In this document: one piece after another, positions 10,524 to 22,700 of the stretch
Layout: each line of letters opens with the position of its first letter
Position numbering within the stretch: position 1 is the stretch's first letter
Source of the DNA: Clitopilus passeckerianus
Lineage: Eukaryota > Basidiomycota > Agaricomycetes > Agaricales > Entolomataceae
DNA length: 64,000 nt
Reading direction: 5' to 3'
NCBI GenBank assembly: GCA_944990035.1
Contig: CALYLX010000140.1
Location: 248,001 to 312,000 of the forward strand
Notes under the pieces: model-generated
What the model saw: the letters and a program-made list of their open reading frames with translations, nothing else
What the model was told of the DNA's origin: nothing
Database searches by the model: none
Translations under genes and position numbers: made by a program

Positions 10524-11600
10524 TCACGCTTGCCCCTCCCAGCCTTCCAAGTACTTCCTGTCAGAGCCCTCCACTCTCTTGAAGAACTCAGGTAGCAAGA
10601 AGCCGCTCTCATTGCCTTCTGTCAAAACGACACCATTATCCGAGAGGAAGAACTCAATTCCAGCGTCAAGTGCCTTCTGCACGTCGACGTATATGAACAC
10701 CTGAGATGAGTTCCTCATCCCTATTACACACTCAATTCAGTCCACACGCATGGAAATACATGGCGAGAAGGCATACCGCTTATGACATTATCGTCCCCTG
10801 GGATGCCTTGGGCGATGTGTATATGGTTACGCTTCATCTTCGATAATCCTGAAGTTTCTGCGCACGGAGGTTTGAGCATCGCAACGTTTGTAAGATTTCG
10901 AATGACTACTCACTTATTGACTCCCAAGCTCGTTTGGATGTCCCATGAACAGCAGTACCAGACGGTAGATCCGCGGCAGAGAGTATCGGTTTGAGGTCTA
11001 ACTTCACAGCCTTGACCAGTATTTGTGAGTTTTCCACCGCACTGAGTCAAGTGGGAGTAGGACCTACCTGCATCGAATGGCCCTGGTTGGCTCTAATCCA
11101 CCAGACCCCAAGGCCCTCATTTGTCGTATCGTCACAGAGAAGATCGTACCGCTTCTTCGCATCCGTCTCCACAATCTTTTTCAGGTCAGCCAAATCCAGA
11201 GCCTGAGATCTAATTTTCGGGTGAGCTAGCTAGTAAATTGTCGCGAAGAGTCAGCAACGAAGTCTGAAAGCCCAGGAACAAGAAAGCTCACCAAGTCCGT
11301 AACCTGCACATACCCATCCGCCCGCATAGGCAGGCCTTCTCCCTTTGCACCGTGCCTCAACAGCCACGAAAGAGTCTTGGACAGCCTAACTTCAGGGGAA
11401 TCCTGCTCCCTTCCTCTCAGCTTCCCGGGTCCTTTCTGAGCCTGCGACTTTGCAGAACCACCGCCTTTCTGCTGTTTTTTCCCCTTCGACCTGTCTTTCC
11501 CTTTCCTTTGCTCTACTGCAAAGTCATCAGAGGGCATATCCTCAAAAGATTTCGTACGAGCAGCTTGTCGAGTAGCAACGGCTATATCTGCTGCATCCAT
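10524..11600 (-). CDS. TPT1: tRNA 2'-phosphotransferase Tpt1
   Basis: Five exons (11600-11292, 11229-11068, 11010-10914, 10857-10777, 10720-10524) give 281 residues in phase. Tpt1 transfers the 2'-phosphate left at the splice junction of spliced tRNAs to NAD+, the last step of fungal tRNA splicing. Diagnostic motifs in order are RLSKTLSWLLRHGA, LAHPKIRSQ, WWIRANQGHSM, HGTSKRAWESI, SGLSKMKRNHIHIAQG, GMRNSSQVFIYVDV and DNGVVLTEGN. The Arg and His of LLRHG, the Arg of IRANQ and the second basic motif correspond to the family's conserved R-H-R-R set. The first 70 residues are a Lys/Gly-rich extension. The third intron uses the acceptor at 10858, because only this restores the ESIKTSGLSKM reading. 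The gene ends 155 bases from an intron-containing tRNA gene. Confidence 0.95.
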
Positions 11601-11965
11601 GGTTTTGAAAACCCCTTGGTTGAGTGCAAGTTTTGCTGCCTTTTTTGCGTAGGACCGAGTTGGAAGATGTCTTCTGAAGAGGTGGGGTTTAAGCAGGATC
11701 CAGCCCGATTGTAGTCACGTATATAGAAAAAGAGTCATGAATCCCATGCAGCGTTTGTTTGGCAGCTGGATGTGGTCGTTTGCAGAAAGAGTCAGCACGA
11801 ATCGACAAATGACTGACAGCGCTTCCGCTTTGGGATCAGCAACTTGCACAAGGGTTTCTTTCAATCAACAACATTCACATTCCATAAAGTTACAATTTAA
11901 TGATACCACTACGAAAATGGACTTTATAGATAATTCTTTCTTCTTTCTCCAACACTGCCATCTAG
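11601..11965. other. intergenic
   Basis: Contains the TPT1 promoter and the 3' UTR of the dienelactone hydrolase gene. A small plus-strand frame (11737-12003) overlaps coding sequence of the minus gene and has no support. Confidence 0.5.
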
Positions 11966-13130
11966 TCAGAACCTGTTCAAGAGCCACTCGACGGAAGACT
12001 TGAAGGCAGCCTCCTTGGCCGCCTTGACTTCAGGCTTGCTCAAATCACCACGAACGGCGAAACCGTGTGTGCAGCCGGCAAAGTACTCGCGCTTGTATCC
12101 GGGCTTGAAATCCTTGAAAATCTCGTCGGCCTGCTTTTGAGCCTCAATCGGGAATTGAGTATCGACTTCGCAGCTGTTGATGAGGAGGGGAGTCTTGGAC
12201 TTCTCGACATAGGTCTGATAGAATCCACGTTAATCTCTGCTAGGAAATATCGATTTCTGAGAAGCAAGCCTACCTTCAGGTCATCGGGGACTTTGAGTAG
12301 GGAAGGGTGAGCGGTAACTCCGACCTTGATTTCGTTCTTGAAAGCGAGGTTGAAAACATAGCGTCCTGTTCATTCGTTGGTCAGTGATTAGCTCTAGGAT
12401 GGATTCACAGTTCCCTCACCGCCAAAGCAGTAGCCAGTAGCAGCGAACTCGTTGACGCCTTGTTGCTTGAGAAGGTTGATGACCTTGTATAGCGATGCCT
12501 CAGTGACCTTCGTTCCGTGGTTCTTGAACCAGTCCATGATATTGAAGTTGCTCTATTAGATAGGTCAGCTCAATGGAACTATCGTCGTAATAACAGCCTC
12601 TTACGCCTGGGTTCAACGCATCAGGATGTACGGGATCCTTGTTCAGGTAGTCCACGAGGATTGTCTGTGACAAGTTCAGCCTTAGTCTAAGCTCGAATGA
12701 TATCACAGAACGGTTTGCAAACCTTGAAACCGTTTTTGGCGAAATCATCGGCCAGAAGCTAAAACGTGCGCCTGTTAAAGGGAGAAGTAGTCTTAGAATT
12801 TGACACCTACCTGGTTGTTGACCAACGTGACGCCAAAAACGTCGGGCAAAAACAGGAGGACCTTGCCCCGGTCATAATCTCCAGCAGGTGTAGCTACGTA
12901 ACACTCTACGCCACTAAAATCCTCAAACTTTCCTGTATCGACCGCTTCATGAGTCATTCATGCTCTGCTTCACCGCCAGTTTCGTGCTCACCTTGAGGAG
13001 TACCTTCATGGGTAACACCTGGAAGTGTTGAAGTGGGCAGTGAGATAAGATCAAGCCAAGTAGATCAGGACTGTTTCATTTCAAATTCGATCGGATCCTT
13101 ACCAGAAACGCATTCCTTGCAGAAACTCAT
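11966..13130 (-). CDS. dienelactone hydrolase family protein
   Basis: Eight exons, two of them tiny (13130-13103, 13018-12992, 12932-12811, 12758-12723, 12664-12605, 12552-12420, 12365-12274, 12214-11966), give 248 residues in phase. This is the usual length for fungal dienelactone-hydrolase-like alpha/beta hydrolases. The nucleophile elbow is GYCFGGR (Cys), the acid is probably the Asp of SCEVDTQFP, and the His lies in GCTHGFAVRGDLSKPE. The early LLFLPDVFGVTLVNNQLLAD is the typical oxyanion-side strand and helix. No signal peptide is seen, so the protein is probably cytosolic. The family hydrolyses cyclic dienelactones in aromatic degradation, but most fungal members have untested substrates. 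Confidence 0.92.
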
Positions 13131-13460
13131 GTTGTCTATGGCGATTTAGGCTGGATAATGAACAACAGGCGAAAAGTTGGATTGGGTGGTGGAATATCTG
13201 TTCAAGTTTTGAAGGCAGAGCTTTTATCACAGAGACAGTCATGCGATCTCCTGGTGATCGTTTCGGCGCAAAGCATCAGTAAGCACTTGCGTTGGTGGCT
13301 TTACCGTATCTATTACGACAACTAGATATTATAGTCGGATGGCTTCCCGGCGGCGCTCTACGGCGTTCTGACGTCGTCGTGCGCCAAATTCCTATCGACA
13401 GATTGGAGGTTGTCGGTGGACTGTGACCGGTGACCTGTCATTTCTGTTTCTCCGAAGCTC
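13131..13460. other. intergenic, divergent promoter region
   Basis: Lies between the 5' ends of the minus-strand hydrolase and the plus-strand MYND/kelch pseudogene. No coding sequence is seen. Confidence 0.5.
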
Positions 13461-15726
13461 ATGACGAGTAGCTTTCGAAGGCTTTTCTCACCGAAATGTC
13501 CCACCCAGGACGATGAGGAATCGCCAGCACAAATGAGATCCTCAGACTCGAATTCTATCTCCCCGCCGTCAATGATTTACAACTGTGCCTATTGCCGAGC
13601 ATTAGAACGGCCAGGTCAGCACATGGTCACCATATCCGAGATGTCGCGTGGTTCATACGGACAGGGGTTCCTCATCATCAGAGTCTAACTCTTACGGTCA
13701 GATAGCTGACCACACAGTTCGACTCTGTTCTGGTCGGCGAACATGAGTTTGGATCCAACACGACTTGCAGATAGTCTAGCTGCAGTTGTCGTTGCTGACT
13801 TCCTGTCGAAGGTCAGCGGCGAAGATGCAGACACACATATGTCCAGCGCTCTTTTTGGAGTCGAAAATAATAGCGTAGGCCGCGGTTGGGACAACGAAGC
13901 ATCGACTGGATTCGGCGTCCCGACCGATGCGCCAACGAGTGGCGAACCTCCCGTTCAAGTTGCCCCGCCAATCCCAGAATCGCAGGAGGATATCCTCGAT
14001 ATTGCGGAGGAAACAACGTAACTATTCGTTGCATGCTTTTCATAAGGAATGTTATCTAATCAATTCTTAGGAAAATTGCTCACAACTACTTCGCTCAGCG
14101 AAAGTTTGGCCTAGCAATGTAACTGTATTTCAAGACAGCCCATTATCCGGTCGGATGGATCTCCACGTCTCCTGGCGATCGCAATTCCGGTTTCGAATTG
14201 GCGTACTATCGCGATCTGGACCCAGAAAATCGCTGTTTGCTGATGGATTGTTGTGTGAAGTTACATCATTTGACTGAATTGCAAAGCCAAGATGACGGAT
14301 TGCATGTCGTGAGTGCTCCTTTGATTCGTAGGTAGATAGAGGGACTGAACGGTTCCTGATTACAGGCCCTGGCCTGGATGCACGGGGCAGTTGTAATCTC
14401 AAAAAACCGGTTACTTCATCCTGAGTCCAGCAGGTACCATGGTAGTCGGGTTATTTTCTTTGCGCTCACGGACACTAGTAACGCTGAGGACGCTTTCCTT
14501 TCAGAATGGGCCGACTTCCTGTCCAATACGCCGTCCCCCCATTCTTGCTCGCCTTGTGATTTACCTCGTTCATCTCGCTAAATCCAATCTTTGACTAGGA
14601 AATACCTCGGCATACCATTGGAATTCGATAATTATTGCACACTGCCTTCAGATGAGCTTGCTGAAGGTCCAAACAAACCATTCCTGAGACGACTGTTGGA
14701 GGACCGTCGAGGGCTGCAAAAGCTTCCCCATCCTGATCCCACATGCGAAAGCAGATTCAAGATTATCAATCCCAAGCTCCAGGTGCGGGGTGCATGGAGG
14801 AGAATACCCGTTGAAATGCATGAAGAGATGGGGGCCAGAGCGACCTGTTCTACATTTGTATGGGATGGTCAGGGTTTTTGCTCATCTTCTGATTACCGAG
14901 ATAAGCCTAACCATTTCAACCGTTAATCAGGCCATCTCTACATTGCAGGTGGGCGGAAGATTGACGTTAACGAGAGGGGATCGCGGGATAACCTACCGAA
15001 CGATGTATGGCGTATCAATCTCTCTCGACTGGACCAATGGGAACAGGGTCACCGGGTTTCCAGCCACCACAATCGATAGGCGTGATGGCATTGATCCAGC
15101 TTGGCCATGGCCCCTCAAGCTATCCTCGTCTGCCGCACAGCAACCTGCCCAGGACTGGCTCTTCGTTTTTGGCGGGATGAACGGCAAATGTGTCACGGGA
15201 TCCAGCCTTCTTATGGAATTGAACCTCAAAACTCTGAGATGGCGAAGGCTCGGTGGCTTGCCATGGCTAACACGAGATCCCGACCCGCGGCCCCGACAGG
15301 TTTGCGCATCGTGGGTCAGTAACGACGAGAAGAGGCTCTACATCTACTCCAGGGCCTGCAGCAAGGCTAGATCGATATAGGAGAATAAATATGGTCCACC
15401 ACAAGCTTGGATGTACGATGACCTGGTGTTTGGATATCGACGCGGAGACATGGCGTCAAAAGAGGATCAACGGTCTATCTCCTGCGCCTAGAACTGCAAT
15501 GGGGCATGTCTTTGTACGTCTCAACTCCTATTATTCGCCAGTAGATGGCACTTATGCCGCACTTTGGAGCAAGAGGCTAGACAATCTCGTAGTCTTCGGA
15601 GGGATTAACCAGATGTGTCCCACCAGAATTGGAGAGTCTAATCAAGCCTTTGATTCTACTTTTTTCGCCGACACTTTCATGTACACCTCTCTGTACTTCA
15701 CCGAATTCTCACTTGACTACGTTTGA
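13461..15726 (+). pseudogene. MYND/kelch-repeat protein, degraded
   Basis: The 5' part (13461-13687) resembles a MYND zinc finger start (IYNCAYCRALERPGQHMVT), but the following Cys-rich half survives only after a frame change (CRVVH). A run from 13743 continues through a GTAACT...TTAG intron and a GTGAGT...TTACAG intron. It contains ALAWMHGAVVISKNRLLHPE and AEDAFLSEWADFL, interrupted by an in-frame TAA at 14120-14122. Further on, kelch-type segments appear: HLYIAGGRK with NDVWRINL, then DWLFVFGGMNGKCVTGSSLL, KRLYIYS and NLVVFGGINQ. Within them are an in-frame TAG at 15378-15380 and a frameshift near 15421-15428, where MYDDL and WCLDIDAETW lie in different frames. Such proteins are common in mushroom-forming fungi and the fold is a beta-propeller for protein binding. 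This copy is not expected to make a full protein. Confidence 0.65.
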
Positions 15727-15926
15727 CAAGTTTTCCTGGCAGCAGATTCAAATATGCGGCTTCCCCACATATCGATGTGAGGGTCTCCTCATGTCGAAGG
15801 ATGAGCCCTTGAGTGCCTTTCAGTAGGGCACCAACCAAGTGCTTGAAGTCGCGGACAGATAGACAGATCATTGGCGTCCATCGGCTTGGTTGCAAAATTT
15901 GAATCATGAAACCATCTTTGGCTGTA

Positions 15927-17740
15927 TCATAAGACAAAGATACGATTGTGCCTGTCCAAGATTACAATTCTCCCAGTGGCCTCTGCTAAAGTGCACGAGA
16001 TAATTTTATCTACACCTTTGCCCACCATATTAGGCCATTCTTGTATGCTTATAAGGGACAAGACTTACCGAGATAACCTCGCCCTGTTAGGTCCAATCGA
16101 TGCACCTCTCGGAAGGTTAGTGCTAGGCCACCCTTGCGTCTTTGCACAGTGATTGCCACCACCGAATCTGTTGCCCGTTCCGGCTGTGCTTCTGGACCAA
16201 CCGATCTGTGAATGATGCAGACACCTCGTTTCTCTTGGGAGCCTAGCACAAAATGATCGATGCTCATAACATCACGGATGGGTGCATCCTGCGAGAGAAT
16301 AGGAGGCTGAAGATCTGCGTCAAAGTCTTGAAGAGGCTTTCAGGTTGTATTCTTCCGTGACGTCAATATCGAGGGTTGCGGAGGTAGAGCCGGGTGTCTT
16401 CATGGAAAAGGAAACCCGGGCGCTGTACTGGATGAGCTTTGTACTGTTCATATCCTGCGAAAAGCAAATAAGGTGAATGGGCTCGGTGGACCTGTCATCG
16501 TCGCCACTGGCAGGTCGAGTCCCAAATAAGAACTGCTCTCCATGGTCGAGGAAATGTTCCAGCGTACGGCGTGGAGAAGGGATTTCGGGGCTTGTCGATG
16601 GCGAAGAGTGGGACTGGTGATGGTCAAGAGGATGAAACACGATAGCGTTCCGGCATAGGATTATCAGGTATGGCGTTACAATTTGGACAGACAGTATCCT
16701 TCCCCACTGTCGAACGAGAAAAAAAACATCAGCATCAGGGTTCACAACAACTCTCGATAATACAAACACGTTCCCCGTCGATTCTATGGGGCTCGACGAT
16801 GTCCATTCTCCGTCTCGGTGCTTCTACCTTGTCCTTGGGAATTTCGCAGTCGGAAAGGCTCCGAGGCCAGGCAGAGACAGTAAGGTTTTGAATTGCTTCA
16901 TCCCATGTAAGGTGACTGGTAACGATGATTTGATGCCCGTCATCGATTGCCCAGATATGTTCGCATGGGTCTCCTGCTAATTCATCCCAGTGATGGCTGG
17001 ATCGCTGAAAAGGCACGGCAACAGGTCGATGGACGGGTGGTGTTGCATCTTCTAGAGGTAACGAGAAAGAATATAGATTTGACCCTATTCGACTGTAAAG
17101 GGGTAGCACAGGGTCAGGTATTGTAGGCAGGCCGAGAGCAGCAAAATCTTACTCTGAAGGATTGTATGTTGCGGCCAGGACCAGGCGTTGGTCTTTAAGC
17201 ACAGCTGACTTGGCTGTTTGCCATGCGGGCCAGTTGTAATCGAAGGCATCATAGGTCCACTTGTACGTCTCAACGGGTTCGAGACCGGGACCTTGGCATG
17301 ACGAGAGTTCGGCAGAGATGTACCACAACTGAACGGTGCCGTTCTTGTAAGACACCATGAGCCATTGTTCAAGGTAAACTTGGATCTCGATGACCTCCGA
17401 GCAGCAGGCACAGTAGGGTACCAGAAGTTCGTACGGGGACGAACTGCGGGTCTGGTTCCAGAACGGCTCGGTACGCTTTGCGAGGATGGCTTCGGCCTCT
17501 TGAGTTTGCTTCGGGTTATTAAGATGTGGAAGTTGGGATTGGGCTTGCAGAATCTCAGCCCACAGGGATTGAGTACGTGTTAACTGCGCCAGCAGTTTGC
17601 TTGTCTGCACAGTGCCCTCATCAGGATCATCTTAGGAGGATGGAGGATGTACTCACACAGCGAAGCCGTAATATGTCTTCTATCTCGAGGACTAATATTA
17701 TTGCCAGAAGAACATCTTGCGGTAGCTCTGTGAAGAACAT
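15927..17740 (-). pseudogene. F-box / beta-propeller protein, two frameshifts
   Basis: The start is clear: MFFTELPQDVLLAIILVLE is an F-box, spliced (17656-17605) into TSKLLAQLTRTQSLWAEIL. WD-like propeller strands follow, such as QWLMVSYKNGTVQLWYI, HIWAIDDGHQIIVTSHL and IVTPYLIILCRNAIVFHPL. Introns at 17152-17093 and near 16070 are canonical. The final exon ends ATGRIVILDRHNRIFVL before TGA. Two breaks need indels. At 16773-16776 a run of four C (GGGG in the gene) where three would keep IDGNVFVLSRVVVNPDADV in frame shifts the reading. A second shift is needed near 16322-16336, between TEEYNLKASS and DFDADLQPPILSQDAP. No intron with GT fits either place. The intact form would have been about 480 residues, probably an SCF adaptor. 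Confidence 0.7.
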
Positions 17741-17798
17741 GGTGAAAGTCACGTCGCATCCTCCCTAACCGGTCTAGGGGAAGGGCGTTGAGACTCAT

Positions 17799-18230
17799 AC
17801 TGTCTCACTCGTTTAAATCGAGCATGTCTAGCAAAACTAGCGATCCGTTGCCATTGCCACGAATGTACTCGTCAGCATATTATGTTCCTTCACAGATGTT
17901 CCCGGTGGCATTTGTGGACAACAGTACCAGCTCTGTGGTGGTGACGGTCAAGGAGCAAGCTACAGGCTCAGCCTTGCGCGAGAAAATGATGCGACAGTGC
18001 TTGTCCACAAACGCCGGCATTGCTTGCCTCTTCCCACCACCTGAGCTGTAGAGCTTAGTCTTCCTTTCATTACGGTAATGAGCTTGGAGGCTGTAGAATC
18101 TTGCCGTTGGGGTCGGTGGCACGTAAGGACCTTTAATGAAACGTTCTCCCCATCCGATCGCTACTAGCCACGCACACTTGGAGTCACTGACACTTGCGCG
18201 TCAAAATCTCATCTTCAAACTTGTTTTTGA
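17799..18230 (-). pseudogene. decayed coding fragment, family unknown
   Basis: A minus-strand frame reads WLVAIGWGERFIKGPYVPP, FYSLQAHYRNERKTKLYSS, GGGKRQAMPAFVDKHCRIIF and LVLLSTNATGNICEGT. It then hits TAA and continues in the same frame for about 30 sensible residues (YADEYIRGNGNGSLVLLDML) before the next stop. The composition looks like real protein, but I do not recognise it. It lies directly upstream of the F-box/propeller pseudogene on the same strand and could be part of the same decayed region. An unrecognised intron could also explain the stop. Confidence 0.35.
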
Positions 18231-18610
18231 CCCAGTTTCAAGATGCCACAGCTCGGAATCCTCAGGAGCATCTGTCTGTACGCCTTGCCATTGCCTTTTG
18301 GTGGCTCCGCCTACTTCTGCAACATACTACGCCAAGCTATCGCATTAGTTCTCCGGCGCCTGTAGGTTCTGGCTATGTTGAATGTGCAGAGCCGGCAGTG
18401 ATACATACGCTGAGGCACCGATCACCCGAGAAGAAACCTGTTTGTTGCAAGTTCACACCGGTACATGCTTCATACACGCGTCATACTCAAGGCTGCACGA
18501 TATATGTGGCTCCGCCACCTGTAGTCTCTGTGCGCCGGATATAAGGCCTTACTATGAACTCGAAGCCGACTAAACTTCCCCGTGGAACGAACCCCTCCAC
18601 AAGCCTAGAA
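18231..18610. other. intergenic
   Basis: Upstream flank of the lunapark gene. Only contradictory short frames on both strands; nothing supported. Confidence 0.4.
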
Positions 18611-19771
18611 ATGCTATCTCTCTCGGCCTTCTTATGGAAGGTAGGCCTCATCATGGCCCTCCTTGCACCTTTGCCATTTATCCTGAACGTTGTCCAGAAG
18701 CAGAATAATGAAGACTGGAGCTCTGTCCTTGAGACTCTGGCCCATAATATTGAGAAGCGCCAGGCTGCCATCAAGATGATTCGATCCAAGCAAGAGCACT
18801 TTACCAAACTTCTTATTCAATACGGTCTATGTTTCTGGGTGGCCTACGCTACGTTGTGGCACCTCGGCGTGCTTCCAACGGGGTATAGCCGCGAAATACA
18901 GAACTTCTCTAAGGCTACTCAAGCGATTCCTTTGATTTTTGAACCAATACTGTAAGTATTTTACCCTTTCCTTTGAACAACTTCTCAATTGGGACTGTTT
19001 AGGTTTGCGTTGCTTCTTGTCGCCATCAAGGCATGGTACGCAAGAAAGGGTGTTGCTGAGGGTGAGTTTACTCCATACAGTGTTTCCTCCGCCACTCAAA
19101 TAGATCTTTTCCAGAGAAGAATCTTCAATCATTACTGAAGCAAAGACAGGCCACCCTCGCAGAACTGAAGGAGACGAGCAATTTCCATGCTACCTACGAT
19201 CTCCTCCAGCGGTACAGCGACGACCGAGCACCAGAATCTCCTAAACTTCGACCTGGCAAGGGTGTTCCCGTCGCACCAACTGCTCGAGACGGTCGACCAG
19301 CCACTAGGGCGAGCCCTGCTAGACCTTCAGAAGCCCAGCCACAATCCCCAACCGCCCCTGTTGTTGTTCCGCCCGCGACAACCATTTCGGCCTTACCTCA
19401 GCGCAAGTGGTATGATAGGCTGGCGGACCTGATACTCGGAGAAGACGCCAGCGCATTCGACTCTTCGATCAACAAGTTCGCCCTCATTTGTGAGAAGTGC
19501 TGTTCACATAACGGTCTTGTCAAGGAAGCCATCTTCGATGATCTCCGTACGTCATATCTTAAAATGTTGACTTCCCCCTTACTCAGACCATCGACTTCTA
19601 GCATTCGCATGTCGTACGTGCAGGCATATGAACCCTTCGCACAAATTGAAGTTAGAAAAGGCAAACCCTTCCCTCAATGCGGGGCCTCTGGAGGTCCCTC
19701 TCGCTATCACGCCCTCGGGCGCATCTGTACCCAGCTTGGGATCCGTTCAGGCTGAGGCTACGGCGGAGTAA
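18611..19771 (+). CDS. lunapark, ER three-way-junction protein
   Basis: Five exons (18611-18640, 18698-18951, 19003-19061, 19115-19546, 19602-19771) give 314 residues in phase. Lunapark proteins stabilise three-way junctions of the endoplasmic reticulum. Two hydrophobic segments (QYGLCFWVAYATLWHLGVLP and IPLIFEPILFALLLVAIKAW) span the membrane. A coiled-coil-like region precedes them (LETLAHNIEKRQAAIKMIRS), and another follows (SLLKQRQATLAELKET). A Pro/Ala-rich linker leads to the family zinc ribbon: FALICEKCCSHNGLVKEA followed by FACRTCRHMNPSHKLK, with two C-x2-C pairs. The start at 18611 (MLSLSAFLWK) is chosen because splicing out 18641-18697 gives the short basic N-terminus typical of the family. 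Reading through that intron would insert an unusual hydrophobic stretch. Confidence 0.88.
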
Positions 19772-22700
19772 TCCCAGCTTTCGAACCCGGTTCTTCCTCT
19801 GCTTGGCCTACGACTGTTCTATCCATTACATGTGCATCTGCTGGCTCAATTTTCCGACATATACATACCCCTTCAATACCCTATGATCTCGTATTCTCTC
19901 CCATACTCTGTACTATACTCCTTTTGATTCCCACTCATCTTGGACAATTTGTCGCTTCTCGATCCTGTATACGACATCTTCTTTGTTCCCCCCGCCACTC
20001 GAATGCACCAATACACCGACATTTCTTCTGCTGCCTGATCCAAAGAAGCCAACGACGTCCATAGCCAAAGTCCAGCCACGACACCCACTAAAACCGGATC
20101 TTATCAGGGTGCTGCTAGGTAGATTTGATTTCCACCATGCACGATCTGATCAGCCCCTAATATTCCCATCGTCAGCAATCAACCACCCCCGTTGCCCGCG
20201 CGTTTTGATCTAATCTTTCCCATATCTTATCAGCCCTAGCCGTTTTTGCGTAAGCGGCGTTTCCCAACCCCTCTTGCTCTCAGGTCTCTCAGGTTCGGCC
20301 CTTGCGATTAGATGGACATGATTGTTTTCCGGCCGCTAGAACCATGTAAACCGTCATCCATGCTTCTTTAACCAAATCTATCCTTTTACTGGCTTATCCG
20401 ACGGTCTGGGTGTCCACGAAGGCCCTTACATAGCTACTCCGTCCCCGCGCCTTACCACGTTTGTCAACTCACGGCAGGTTCTCGGGGCCATGCCTCCACC
20501 ACGGATGTAGTGGATATGCCATGGATATGTCACTGCTTACTCTTTCATGCGAGCCTGAGAAGAATGCCTGAATCTAATCAGTGTCCGTTATCGGGAAAGA
20601 GATAAACACGTTGCTACCTTCCCTCAAAACGCCGGAAAGCTGCATTTAGCGATCTCCGGCGGCAGTAAGCGGGGAAGGTCGACGGACGAAAGTCCTTGTT
20701 AAGTTGTTTGTTTTGGTTGACGAAAGCCAGATTAAGCAGAAGCAGGGGAATGGCTTAGAAAAAGCTAAGGAGGTGTGAAGGGATGGTAGGGCAACAAGGT
20801 TTCGGAGGTGACTAGGGGAGGCTGTCAGGAGGGCTGTCAAATGATTCCATTACATTGAGAAAAATAATAATCAATGAGGCTCAGGATTCAGGGAGATAGC
20901 GCCGAGCGGGGAACTTGGACTCGGATTTCCTTTTCCAACCTCACTCATATCCCGGGTCGATGCTTAGTCGAGTCACGGTCGGCCTTTCGGAATCTTGCCT
21001 TGACTTGGAAAGGTCGAAGGTGAGCTATATACAAGGCCCAGGACCATGAGATGGATATTGGATTAGATGTGACCTTCTAAACGATCTTAGACTCATAAGA
21101 CGCGAGGAAAGGGTAGATAAATGAACTGATTGTAATTCCCTAGCTCGAAATTCGGACCTTGGTTGACTTAGACTAGATCATCTCCGTATTCGTGAGGTGA
21201 ACTCATGATCCTGCAGCCTCGCGTTCGCAGCCTCAAAAGGCAGCCAAATATCCCTTCCTACTACCTCCGAAAGCCTGACTTTCAGACTCATGCACGCTGC
21301 ATGCCCGTGGCACGTATACAGATATGATAGCCACAGGTTAGATCAGGCTCGTCCCTGTAAACCTCCGAGACGAAGGAGATCAAAAACTCGCTCGGCTAAC
21401 CGTCTCTTTGAGTCCTACCCTTGCGGCGTCGGGTAAAATGTATTCAGGCGACTTGGATGGCGACGGCGGGGTAAGGAGTGTATTTACGGTCTTGGCTTCG
21501 CTGTGATGAGAAAAATTGGGACGGATGTGCATGTGAAGCCTAACATCACGAGCGAGCGGACTCAATACTGGTAGGCAAGATCTAGACTATCTGATAACTC
21601 TTATTTGTGACTCGAGACAAGGAAGAACTTCAGAACGTATTCAAATAAACCCGGAAAAATCAAAACAGGAACGGTAACATGGCCATGGCACGCGTTCGTG
21701 TGTTGTCTGGTCGTTGTACATACGCCACTCGGACTCGGAAGCAAAATATTTAGCGCGATTTTGGCCCCGTTGACAAAGGGAATTTTGCCTTTTTTTTTCT
21801 CTGGAGATATGTAGTTCCCCGAACATCTAATCGCTTCAGATATGATTTCGGGATAGCGGCACTCGATTTGGTGAAATCTGCAATCTGTACCCAAGATGGT
21901 TGACCGAGATCTCTGGTATGTCGTTCCGGCCACTTTTGTCTTTCACCCGATGGCCACAGTCACAAAGCAGCTGGCCATGGGATTAGAATTTGTGGAACGT
22001 GAAAGCCGCGTTGAAAGTTTGCAGCTGCTGTGAAAACATATGGCCCATCTTGTCAAGATGGCGAAATGTCGCTATCTTAGAAGCGTAACAAGTGCTGAAT
22101 GGGGATTAAATCTCAGAGTTTTACAGTTCAGAAGAATCACCGCTCCGCTGACATTAAATTCGAACATACGTTTACACGGCGCACTTACACACGCGTGCAT
22201 CGGAGTCGACGTCACAGCCCACGGTAGTTTGATGATCGTCGTTTATACGTTGGTGGGATGAAGAAACATATGTCAATCCACGAGGAGAAGGAGATAGTGT
22301 TCGAGACATGCAACTGCAAAACATAGGACAAGATTGCCTTGCCTTTTCATCCGTCGGACGGATGAACGCCTGAAACGAGGGTGAGGCGATGATTAACATC
22401 CTTGCGGCCTGCAACCCCAAACACGAGGCTCTGGAAGTCGAGCACGAGTCTAATCAACATGCCCACCCCGCCGAGCTGTACACGACCGCGTCGCAGATCT
22501 CTCTTGGGCACGCAAAACAGATTATACGCGTGGGTGAGGTGTACATATACACATTGGGGCGCCGGGAGGGTGGCGCGGAGCGTGAGGCACTGAGGCACTG
22601 GCCTTCGATTCTCAGGACGACTTGGAAACGGGAAAACGGGCGACAAAGTTAAGATTACGGATTACGGAAGCAATAAGGAAAGAAATGACTTCGGGCTGAT

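Noticed and set aside
16761..16800. Intron in the F-box/propeller gene as an explanation of the frame change
   Set aside because: Every GT near the break has the wrong phase for the following WGRILSVQ frame, and the intervening sequence (VLSRVVVNPDADVFF) itself looks conserved.
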